Part shown: in pieces, positions 1 through 5,051 of the stretch
Numbering within the stretch: the stretch's first letter is position 1
How the letters are laid out: every line of letters begins with the position of its first letter
NCBI GenBank assembly: GCA_017621015.1
Contig: JAGAUC010000018.1
Span: forward strand, 1 to 5,051
Length of the DNA: 5,051 nucleotides
Direction: 5' to 3'
Source: Clostridia bacterium
Lineage (GTDB): Bacteria > Bacillota > Clostridia > Oscillospirales > CAG-272
Translations under genes and position numbers: made by a program
Notes under the pieces: generated by a model
What the model was told of the DNA's origin: nothing
Seen by the model: only the letters and a program-made list of their open reading frames with translations
Databases searched by the model: none

Positions 1-1565
1 CAGCCGTTGCCTATGCAGGTAATGAGCAGAAGGCACCTTATTCTCAGGGGGACGTGGATCTGACGGATAAGGCGGCAGTGACGGCTGCTGACCGCAAGCG
101 CTTTGCCTTTGTGAATCAGATCGTGTCCGAGGTAGAAAGCAGAAAGGTGAAGATCAGGGACATTGGTGTGGGCGATAAGATCGACGGCGTGCTGACCAAC
201 AAGTGGCTGGGTATTCCGATCTTTGCTGCCGTCATGTTCCTGGTCTTCTTCATCTCGCAGTCGACGCTCGGTGCGTGGATCGCCGACGGTGTTGAGATTG
301 GAGACACCTTCATCCCGGGTCTTGTGCCTCTCCTTGAGATCTTCCAGGGATGGATCGGCGGACTTCTGGAAAACGCACATCCGCTCCTCTCTGCCATTCT
401 GGTGGACGGTGTGATCGGCGGTGTGGTTGCCGTGGTCGGATTCCTTCCTCTGGTTATGGTCATGTACTTCCTCATTGCCCTTCTTGAGGACTGCGGATAT
501 ATGGCGCGTGTTGCCGTTGTGCTTGACCCCATTTTCAAGAAGGTGGGTCTCTCGGGCAAGTCGGTCATTCCCTTTGTCATCACCATCGGCTGTGCGGTTC
601 CCGGCATTATGGCCAGCCGTACCATCCGCAACGAGCGTGAGCGCAGAGCTACTGCCATGCTGGCACCCTTTATGCCCTGCGGCGCCAAGATTCCTGTCAT
701 CGCTCTTTTTGCCGGTGCCTTCTTTGACAACGCCTGGTGGGTAAGTGCCCTGATGTATTTTGCAGGCATCGTGCTGATCTTTGTCGGCGCGCTTCTGATC
801 AATCTCATCACTGGCTACAGAGCAAGAAAGTCCTTCTTTATCATCGAGCTTCCCGAATACAGAAAGCCCTCTCTGTGGGGCGCCTTCAAGTCGATGTGCA
901 GCCGCGGCTGGGCATACATAGTCAAGGCGGCCACCATCATTTTGCTTTGCAACATGGCCGTCCAGCTGATGCAGTCCTTTACCTGGAGCTTTGCCGTTGC
1001 CGAGTCGGCGGATCAGTCCATTCTGGCCTCCATCGCCACCCCCTTTGCTTACCTGCTCGTTCCCATTGTCGGCGTGCTTTCCTGGCAGCTGGCGGCGGCC
1101 GCCGTTACCGGCTTTATTGCCAAGGAAAACGTGGTCGGCACGCTTGCAGTCTGCTTTGTAGGCCTTGAGAATCTTATCGACATGGATGAGCTGGCCATGC
1201 TTGAGGGCGCAGGCGCCGAGGTTGCCGGCATTCTTGCCATCACCAAGATCGCGGCACTCGCCTACCTGATGTTCAACCTTTACTCGCCTCCCTGCTTTGC
1301 CGCCATCGGCGCAATGAACGCCGAAATGAAGAGCTCCAAGTGGCTTTGGGGCGGCATTGGCTTCCAGCTGGCCATCGGATACACGGTATCCTATCTGATC
1401 TATACCATCGGCACGCTGATCGCTTCTCCCGCTTCGCTCAACGTAGGCGCGGCGGTCGCAGGTCTTGTAGCGGTTGTCGCTATGGTGGGTATAGTTGTCG
1501 GCTTGATCGTCAACACCAACAAAAAGCTTGCGGCAGAAAATGCCTTGAAGCAAGCAAGACCCTAA
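1..1565 (+). CDS. feoB: Ferrous iron transport protein B, C-terminal membrane part (5' end outside window)
   Basis: FeoB is the inner-membrane Fe(II) permease: an N-terminal G-protein domain plus a polytopic channel. Only the last 520 residues are visible, in the frame starting at base 3. This frame is open to the left edge, so the GTG at 54 is an internal codon and not the start. The G domain lies outside the window. Visible residues include an ADRKRFAFVNQIV-like linker, a first membrane segment at about 69-94, the LLEDCGYMAR motif, and SGKSVIPF followed by GCAVPGIMASRTI (Cys 197). Next come APFMPCGAKIPV (Cys 226) and the late NLYSPPCFAAIGAMNAEM motif (Cys 431). These are hallmarks of the FeoB gate and C-terminal domains, and the three cysteines sit at usual FeoB positions. 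A last membrane helix lies at about 481-503, followed by a short basic tail. No frameshift or internal stop was seen. The stop codon overlaps the ribosome binding site of the next gene, so the two are almost certainly cotranscribed. The family call is secure. Confidence 0.97.
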   Translation, partial: AVAYAGNEQKAPYSQGDVDLTDKAAVTAADRKRFAFVNQIVSEVESRKVKIRDIGVGDKIDGVLTNKWLGIPIFAAVMFLVFFISQSTLGAWIADGVEIGDTFIPGLVPLLEIFQGWIGGLLENAHPLLSAILVDGVIGGVVAVVGFLPLVMVMYFLIALLEDCGYMARVAVVLDPIFKKVGLSGKSVIPFVITIGCAVPGIMASRTIRNERERRATAMLAPFMPCGAKIPVIALFAGAFFDNAWWVSALMYFAGIVLIFVGALLINLITGYRARKSFFIIELPEYRKPSLWGAFKSMCSRGWAYIVKAATIILLCNMAVQLMQSFTWSFAVAESADQSILASIATPFAYLLVPIVGVLSWQLAAAAVTGFIAKENVVGTLAVCFVGLENLIDMDELAMLEGAGAEVAGILAITKIAALAYLMFNLYSPPCFAAIGAMNAEMKSSKWLWGGIGFQLAIGYTVSYLIYTIGTLIASPASLNVGAAVAGLVAVVAMVGIVVGLIVNTNKKLAAENALKQARP

Positions 1566-1568
1566 GGA
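1564..1568 (+). promoter_or_regulatory. Ribosome binding site of the small Cys-rich gene
   Basis: AAGGA overlaps the last two bases of the feoB stop codon and sits 7 bases before the ATG at 1576. It supports that start and suggests that translation of the small gene is coupled to feoB. Confidence 0.8.
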
Positions 1569-1575
1569 ACTAAGT

Positions 1576-1737
1576 ATGGAAAACATCATCATCATTGTTA
1601 TTCTCGCGGCAATCGTCTGCGGTATCGTTCTTTATCTGCGCCGAGCCAAAAAGCGCGGCGAAAAGTGCATCGGCTGTCCGTATGCCAAGGGATGCGGTGG
1701 ACACTGCTCCTCACCAAAGAACGAAAACAACCCATAA
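1576..1737 (+). CDS. FeoB-associated Cys-rich membrane protein (53 aa)
   Basis: This is a 53-codon gene starting 10 bases after the feoB stop with a good ribosome binding site. Residues 4-20 form one hydrophobic helix (IIIIVILAAIVCGIVLY). A basic stretch follows (RRAKKRG), which by the positive-inside rule places the C-terminus in the cytoplasm. Four cysteines then lie at 31, 34, 40 and 44, spaced CX2CX5CX3C, within CIGCPYAKGCGGHC. This architecture matches the small FeoB-associated Cys-rich proteins (Pfam PF12669 type) that follow feoB in many Bacillota. Their biochemical role is not firmly established. By inference, the cysteine cluster could bind iron or act in redox or insertion steps next to the FeoB channel, much as FeoC does in enterobacteria, but it has no evident sequence relation to FeoC. 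It is the last gene before the terminator at 1740. Confidence 0.92.
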   Translation: MENIIIIVILAAIVCGIVLYLRRAKKRGEKCIGCPYAKGCGGHCSSPKNENNP

Positions 1738-1739
1738 AG

Positions 1740-1772
1740 AAAGGGATAGGAACTACGGTTCCTATCCCTTTT
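1740..1772 (+). terminator. Convergent (likely bidirectional) intrinsic terminator with UACG tetraloop
   Basis: The arms 1740-1753 and 1758-1771 form a perfect 14-bp inverted repeat around the loop TACG. In the + strand RNA the loop is closed as C(UACG)G, an exceptionally stable UNCG-class tetraloop. The stem ends in AAA/TTT, and four T's (1769-1772) follow the GC part on the + strand. On the - strand the stem is followed by TTTCTTTAT. The hairpin starts 2 bases after the stop of the small Cys-rich gene and 3 bases after the stop of the convergent CHR gene, so it can terminate both transcription units. Function in both directions is inferred from position and symmetry. Confidence 0.88.
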
Positions 1773-1774
1773 GA

Positions 1775-2347
1775 TCATATGGAATACAAGATCATACCCA
1801 GTCCCGCCGAGATGAGGATCATCAGAATCGGTGAGGGCTTTTTCTTTTTGATCTTTTTGAAAACAAACGCAACAAGCACAAGGATCGCCAGAAGGATCAG
1901 ACCGCGAAAATCGGGAGCAAAGGTGCTCTCCAGGGTTGAAAAATCAAACAAAATACTGAAGAACATCAGGATCGACGTGGAAAGGATCAACGCGACTACG
2001 CAGGGGCGAACACCGCTGAGAAAGGCCTGAACGCCTTTATATTTGAGAAAGTTTCGAATGACGGCGGCAATCAAAAGAATGATGAGAAAGGACGGAAGCA
2101 CAACACCAAGCGTGGCGCAAACCGAGCCCAGAATTCCTGCCTGCGTCGAGCCGACAAAGGTCGCCATATTGACGGCAATGGGACCCGGCGTGGACTCCGA
2201 GACCGCAATCATATTAAGCAGCGCCTCCTCGCTCATCCACCCAAGCGTCAAGGCCTTTTCACGCACCAGCGAGATCATTGCGTAACCGCCGCCGAAGGTA
2301 AACAAACCAATCTCAAAGAAGGTCAAAAACAGCTTCAGATAAATCAT
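1775..2347 (-). CDS. Chromate transporter family (CHR) half-size subunit, second gene of the pair
   Basis: This is a 190-residue hydrophobic protein of the chromate transporter family (Pfam PF02417), in the short-chain class, about half the length of full-size ChrA. Near the N-terminus it has TFGGGYAMI (FGGGYAMI at 18-25), then ESTPGPIAVNMATFVG at 51-66 and ATLGVVLPSF (about 78-87), all diagnostic of the family. Membrane segments follow at about 88-98, 115-134 and 149-164, then a lysine-rich loop (KKIKKKK) and a last helix at about 173-188. The start is supported by AAAGGAGGA six bases upstream. Its ATG overlaps the TGA of the preceding gene by 4 bases (ATGA), which implies translational coupling. 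Short-chain CHR proteins usually come in adjacent pairs thought to act together. The family is known for chromate efflux, but many members in anaerobes have unproven substrates, so chromate specificity here is not shown. Confidence 0.93.
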   Translation of the reverse strand: MIYLKLFLTFFEIGLFTFGGGYAMISLVREKALTLGWMSEEALLNMIAVSESTPGPIAVNMATFVGSTQAGILGSVCATLGVVLPSFLIILLIAAVIRNFLKYKGVQAFLSGVRPCVVALILSTSILMFFSILFDFSTLESTFAPDFRGLILLAILVLVAFVFKKIKKKKPSPILMILISAGLGMILYSI

Positions 2348-2919
2348 TTGGTCTCCTCCTTTCGTGTACTGAGCCTACGAACGAGGTGGACCGCCAGACC
2401 GATCACGCCGCAGATCAGAATGTAGAAAACCGTGGAAAATTTCACGGCAAACAATGACAGAAGGATCATGCAAACGGAAACCGCCGAAACGATGGTCATC
2501 GAAAGCACGTTTTTAGGGATCTGCCTGAGCATTTTGAGTCCTGCCGAGAAAATGAGATAGATCACGCAGACCTGAATGCCACGGAAGGCGTATTCCACCA
2601 ACGTGAGCGAAAGGAAAGCATCAAGAAACAACGAAATTACATATATAATTATGAAGGACGGAAGCACAACGCCAAGTGTGGCAAACGCTGACCCGAAAAA
2701 GCCAAGCTGCTTGTAGCCGATATAGGTCGCCATATTGATGGCGATGGGCCCCGGCGTGGACTCGGCGATCGCCACCACGTCCAAAAACTCGTCCTTGTCG
2801 AGAAATCTTCTGTTTTCCACAAATTCGTTTTCAAAAAGGGCGATCATCGCGTAGCCGCCACCGAAAGTAAACAGACCAATTTTAAACATGGTCCAAAACA
2901 GACGCAGATATTTTTTCAT
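2344..2919 (-). CDS. Chromate transporter family (CHR) half-size subunit, first gene of the pair
   Basis: This is a 191-residue membrane protein of the short-chain CHR family (PF02417), clearly paralogous to the gene downstream. FGGGYAMI is at 19-26, ESTPGPIAINMATYIG at 53-68 and ATLGVVLPSF at about 80-89. Hydrophobic segments follow at about 90-105, 114-128, 139-158 and 162-180, and the protein ends in a charged tail (RRLSTRKEETK). It differs from its partner in the region after FGGGYAMI (here FENEFVENRRFLDKDEF) and in the C-terminal half, as expected for two non-identical subunits. The ATG at 2919 has only a weak ribosome binding site (GAGG at 2931-2934, 11 bases away), but the conserved N-terminus supports this start. 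It is the promoter-proximal gene of the pair, and its TGA overlaps the next ATG. The transported anion cannot be told from sequence. Confidence 0.93.
   Translation of the reverse strand: MKKYLRLFWTMFKIGLFTFGGGYAMIALFENEFVENRRFLDKDEFLDVVAIAESTPGPIAINMATYIGYKQLGFFGSAFATLGVVLPSFIIIYVISLFLDAFLSLTLVEYAFRGIQVCVIYLIFSAGLKMLRQIPKNVLSMTIVSAVSVCMILLSLFAVKFSTVFYILICGVIGLAVHLVRRLSTRKEETK
2354..2362 (-). promoter_or_regulatory. Strong ribosome binding site of the second CHR gene
   Basis: The minus strand reads AAAGGAGGA, ending 6 bases before the ATG at 2347. It lies inside the 3' end of the first CHR gene. It fixes the start at the ATGA overlap and suggests the second subunit is made at least as efficiently as the first, whose own site is weak. 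Confidence 0.85.
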
Positions 2920-2955
2920 ATACCGTAAGACCTCGATCCGTATTTTATCCTTGTT

Positions 2956-2984
2956 ATTATAACACGATTTTTACCATTCTCCAA
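2956..2984 (-). promoter_or_regulatory. Extended -10 promoter of the CHR transporter pair
   Basis: On the minus strand, TTGGAG (2979-2984) is followed after exactly 17 bases by a consensus TATAAT (2956-2961). The bases just before the -10 read TGT, giving an extended TGnTATAAT element. Transcription would start near 2949, leaving a leader of about 30 bases before the ATG at 2919. No riboswitch could fit in that length. The perfect -10, ideal spacing and location in a short intergenic region make this the best-supported promoter in the window. Confidence 0.8.
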
Positions 2985-2987
2985 TAT

Positions 2988-3001
2988 GATTTTCAAAAAT
3001 C
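2988..3001. repeat. 14-bp AT-rich palindrome just upstream of the CHR promoter
   Basis: GATTTTCAAAAATC is a 6-bp perfect inverted repeat around CA. It ends 4 bases upstream of the -35 hexamer of the CHR promoter. A second GATTTT lies at 2966-2971 inside the promoter spacer, 22 bases away in the same orientation. It could be an activator or repressor site or an UP-like element. AT-rich palindromes of this size also arise by chance, so function is only a suggestion. Confidence 0.3.
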
Positions 3002-3005
3002 CACC

Positions 3006-3033
3006 AAAAAAGGGCTGCTTATGCAGCCCTTTT
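3006..3033 (-). terminator. Intrinsic terminator of the epimerase-nucleotidyltransferase operon
   Basis: The arms 3008-3018 and 3023-3033 form a perfect 11-bp stem (GC core GGGCTGC / GCAGCCC) with a 4-base loop. On the minus strand the GC core is followed by six T's (3011-3006). It begins 2 bases after the nucleotidyltransferase stop codon. This is a classical rho-independent terminator, and it separates this operon from the CHR promoter at 2956-2984, which reads in the same direction. Confidence 0.93.
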
Positions 3034-3035
3034 CG

Positions 3036-4184
3036 CTATATTTCCAATCGGGATCGAAGAATTCGGATCTCCTGGATCCTTTCCTCCGAAAGATTACTCG
3101 CACAAGCGATCTCACGCGCCATGCTCTTGGATTTCCCCTTGAACAAAGCGTCTCCCCACCGCACGACCCAAAAAACAGGCAAAAGAACCGGTGCCTTTTT
3201 CAGGCTCGGATAGATCATAGCCATTGCTCTGTAGGGCAAAAAAAGTCTTCTTATTATATAGGAAAAGGTTCCCCTTCGCCCGGATTGATCCACCGCGACG
3301 TTATTTTCCCGACTTCCGTACACGCCACCACGATAAAGATATTGCAAAAGAAGCTCGGAAAACGCATCATCCTCCTGCTCCGAAAAGCAGACATGCGAAA
3401 GTCGACTCATTTCCTTGGCAAACGCGTGGATCCCGCTCTCTTTCAGCAGATCCTCCGCCAAAGAATATGGGGCCTCCATGCGATTTTCCATCACCCATAT
3501 GTCCATAAGCGCACGCAGACCGCAACCGCCTGCCAGAAAATGGTACGCCATATGAGCATACATATGGAAAACAAAGAAGTCACGCGAGAGCGCATAGCGG
3601 CACCCCTTGTCCACGGCGGCATACTGCCAGACGTCCTCAAGAACGGCATCAAGCGCCTGTGTATTTTCCCGAATGCTGAAGTGAAGCTCCAGATGTACGC
3701 CGTTTGGCGAGTAGAGAGAGACCTCATGATAGCTGCGCTCTCCGCGCTCAAAGCCTCTTGCCTTAAGCGCACCGATCGCCGTGTCCATATCCTCCTCGTG
3801 AATGAGAATATCCACGTCGCAGCTTGTCCGCATGCCTTCGCTCGGGTAATACGGACGGATCACCGATCCCTTGAGCGGCAGATAAACCACCGACGCCGTG
3901 TCCAAGGCGGCGCACGCCTCATCAAACGCATACCTCAGCTGCTCACGGCGATAAACCGACAAAAACGCCTCCTTTTGAAGCTTGTCATCAAGCGCACCCG
4001 ACTCGACTCCGTTCCGATAAACAAAGTCCGAGACAACGTGTGCCAGATCCTGCGCCTTTGCCAGACGGTAGACCGCCTCCAAAAGCTCCGGCGTAAGACC
4101 GCTCGCGAGCCCGGAATCCTCGCGCCCGTTTAACTCGGCACAAAGGATCTTTATGAGAATTTTTTGCGCTTCCCTTTCGTGCAT
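3036..4184 (-). CDS. Nucleotidyltransferase-fold family protein (NTP_transf_5 type), function unknown
   Basis: This 382-residue protein resembles the uncharacterised nucleotidyltransferase family PF14907. The core reads YLPLKGSVIRPYYPSEGMRTSCDVDILIHEEDM. LKGS starts at residue 104, DVD lies at 123-125 and LELHF ends at 169. The paired aspartates plus the later Glu of ELHF fit the three metal-binding carboxylates of the polymerase-beta fold, but this assignment is by analogy. The C-terminal part (RRLFLPYRAMAMIYPSLKKAPVLLP split across about 315-340) is typical of the clostridial members. No signal peptide or clear membrane anchor is seen. The chosen ATG at 4184 has AAAGG 9 bases upstream. An ATG at 4190 is only 3 bases from that site, and a GTG at 4235 has none and would overlap the epimerase by 32 bases. 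It follows the epimerase gene after about 20 bases and is the last gene of the operon. A role in surface polysaccharide or sugar modification is inferred from context only. Confidence 0.85.
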   Translation of the reverse strand: MHEREAQKILIKILCAELNGREDSGLASGLTPELLEAVYRLAKAQDLAHVVSDFVYRNGVESGALDDKLQKEAFLSVYRREQLRYAFDEACAALDTASVVYLPLKGSVIRPYYPSEGMRTSCDVDILIHEEDMDTAIGALKARGFERGERSYHEVSLYSPNGVHLELHFSIRENTQALDAVLEDVWQYAAVDKGCRYALSRDFFVFHMYAHMAYHFLAGGCGLRALMDIWVMENRMEAPYSLAEDLLKESGIHAFAKEMSRLSHVCFSEQEDDAFSELLLQYLYRGGVYGSRENNVAVDQSGRRGTFSYIIRRLFLPYRAMAMIYPSLKKAPVLLPVFWVVRWGDALFKGKSKSMAREIACASNLSEERIQEIRILRSRLEI

Positions 4185-4193
4185 ATGCATTGA

Positions 4194-4198
4194 CCTTT
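4194..4198 (-). promoter_or_regulatory. Ribosome binding site deciding the nucleotidyltransferase start
   Basis: AAAGG on the minus strand lies between the epimerase stop (4204-4206) and the next gene. It is 9 bases from the ATG ending at 4184 and 3 bases from the ATG ending at 4190, so it favours the second ATG. The two choices differ by only two residues (Met-His). Confidence 0.6.
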
Positions 4199-4203
4199 CG
4201 CTT

Positions 4204-5051
4204 TTACTTTCTCCAAACCATCTTGTTGACCACACCGGTGTAGGACTGAATGATCTTTACCACCTTGGTGGAAACGTTTTCCTCCACGTAATTCGGAACG
4301 GGAATGCCGATGTCGCCGCCGTCATTCATATCCACGGCCGTTGTCACCGCTTGAAGCAGGCTCTTTTCATCAATACCTGCCAGAATGAAGCAGGCCTTGT
4401 CCAGTGCCTCGGGACGCTCGGTGGACGTACGGATGCAGACCGCCGGGAACGGATGACCGACGCTTGTAAAGAACGAGCTTTCCTCGGGAAGTGTGCCGCT
4501 ATCCGAAACCACCGCGTACGCGTTCATCTGCAGCTTATTGTAATCGTGGAAGCCGAGCGGTTGATTCATACGAACACGCGCATCCAGCTTAAATCCCGTT
4601 GCCTCCAGACGCTTTCTGGAGCGAGGATGACACGAATACAGAATGGGCATGTCGTACTTCTCCGCCAGCTTATTGATGGCCGTAAACAGGCTGATAAAGT
4701 TCTTTTCCGTATCGATATTTTCCTCACGGTGTGCCGAAAGCAAAATGTATTTTTTGGGCTCCAGTCCGAGACGGCTCAGCACGTCGCTTGCCTCGATCTC
4801 GGCCAGATTTTCGTGGAGCACCTCAGCCATGGGAGATCCCGTCACGTACGTACGCTCCTTGGGAAGCCCGCACTCGTGCAGATAGCGGCGCGCGTGTTCA
4901 CTGTAAGCCAGGTTGACGTCCGAAATGATGTCAACGATACGGCGGTTGGTCTCCTCGGGCAGACACTCGTCCTTGCAGCGGTTTCCGGCCTCCATATGGA
5001 AGATCGGAATGTGAAGCCGCTTAGCCGAAATGGCAGAAAGACAGGAGTTGG
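4204..5051 (-). CDS. wecB: Non-hydrolysing UDP-N-acetylglucosamine 2-epimerase, WecB/FnlC-like (5' end outside window)
   Basis: The enzyme inverts C2 of a UDP-activated N-acetyl amino sugar, classically UDP-GlcNAc to UDP-ManNAc, in the cytoplasm for cell-surface polysaccharide synthesis. 281 residues are visible from base 5049 down. The frame is open to the right edge (NSCLSAISAKRL then HIPIFHMEAGNRC), so the ATG at 4995 is internal and about 90-100 N-terminal residues are missing. Catalytic residues of the family are in place: Glu 20 in HMEAGNRC, Glu 32/33 in PEETNRRIVD and His 107 in SAHREEN. UDP-binding motifs SDSGT (182-186) and RTSTERPEA (207-215) are also present. The HMEAGNRC / SDVNLAYSE / TGSPMAEVL pattern is closer to the FnlC/Cap5G/WbjD branch, which makes UDP-L-FucNAc, than to E. 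coli WecB (HVEAGLR). The substrate could therefore be UDP-2-acetamido-2,6-dideoxy-L-talose instead. Upstream partners outside the window would decide this. The family is certain; the gene symbol and substrate are less so. Confidence 0.93.
   Translation of the reverse strand, partial: NSCLSAISAKRLHIPIFHMEAGNRCKDECLPEETNRRIVDIISDVNLAYSEHARRYLHECGLPKERTYVTGSPMAEVLHENLAEIEASDVLSRLGLEPKKYILLSAHREENIDTEKNFISLFTAINKLAEKYDMPILYSCHPRSRKRLEATGFKLDARVRMNQPLGFHDYNKLQMNAYAVVSDSGTLPEESSFFTSVGHPFPAVCIRTSTERPEALDKACFILAGIDEKSLLQAVTTAVDMNDGGDIGIPVPNYVEENVSTKVVKIIQSYTGVVNKMVWRK

Noticed and set aside
54..56. GTG as a possible start of a truncated FeoB lacking its G domain
   Set aside because: The frame is open to the left edge of the window with FeoB-like sequence. 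The upstream AGGGGG-like run at 45-51 is too close (2-3 bases) to act as a good ribosome binding site. The window simply cuts the gene.
116..811. A 231-codon open frame on the - strand opposite feoB
   Set aside because: The translation is low-complexity (rich in Ser, Thr, Pro, Arg and Met) with no family motif, and it lies entirely within the strongly supported feoB coding sequence.
1665..2030. A 121-codon + strand open frame crossing the small Cys-rich gene, the terminator and the second CHR gene
   Set aside because: It runs through the hairpin terminator and is antisense to a conserved membrane protein. Its sequence is basic and motif-free.
2920..3005. Possible riboswitch or small RNA in the CHR leader
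   Set aside because: The predicted leader is only about 30 bases and shows no stable hairpin; the rest is promoter and AT-rich sequence.
3021..4133. A 370-codon open frame on the + strand covering almost the whole nucleotidyltransferase gene
   Set aside because: Its ATG lies in the loop of the minus-strand terminator and has no ribosome binding site. The protein is rich in Arg, His and Lys without recognisable motifs, and the opposite strand has a clear family match. It is an antisense shadow caused by codon bias.
4233..4235. GTG as the start of the nucleotidyltransferase (399 residues)
   Set aside because: No ribosome binding site precedes it, it would overlap the epimerase coding sequence by 32 bases, and the extra 15-17 residues are simply a frame-shifted reading of the conserved epimerase C-terminus.

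Overview
The window looks like ordinary chromosomal DNA from an anaerobic low-GC-lineage bacterium (Bacillota), most likely a gut-type clostridium of moderate GC. This is inferred from three things: feoB followed by the small FeoB-associated Cys-rich protein, a tandem pair of half-size chromate-family (CHR) transporters, and strong AAGGAGG-type ribosome binding sites. No rRNA, tRNA, CRISPR, IS or phage features were seen. Every stretch longer than about 120 bases is accounted for by a gene.

Layout. Positions 1-1737 (+) hold the 3' end of an iron-uptake operon: the last 520 codons of feoB (ferrous iron permease), then a 53-codon gene for a one-pass membrane protein with a four-cysteine tail. 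A perfect 14-bp hairpin at 1740-1771 lies between this operon and the convergent genes to its right, and can serve as terminator for both. Positions 1775-2919 (-) hold two CHR-family genes with a 4-base ATGA stop/start overlap, transcribed from a clear extended -10 promoter at 2956-2984. Positions 3006-5051 (-) hold the end of a separate operon: a non-hydrolysing UDP-GlcNAc 2-epimerase (5' end outside the window) followed by a nucleotidyltransferase-fold protein of the NTP_transf_5 type, closed by a strong intrinsic terminator 2 bases after the last stop codon.

How the genes work together. feoB and the Cys-rich protein belong to Fe(II) import. The CHR pair probably forms one two-subunit membrane transporter, since each half is about half the size of a full-length ChrA. 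The epimerase and nucleotidyltransferase look like the tail of a surface-polysaccharide or sugar-nucleotide gene cluster that continues beyond the right edge. The three units appear independent of one another.

I looked for an undescribed system and found no convincing one. The least characterised element is the nucleotidyltransferase linked to the epimerase. The other points of interest are regulatory details: the UACG-loop convergent terminator and a palindrome next to the CHR promoter.
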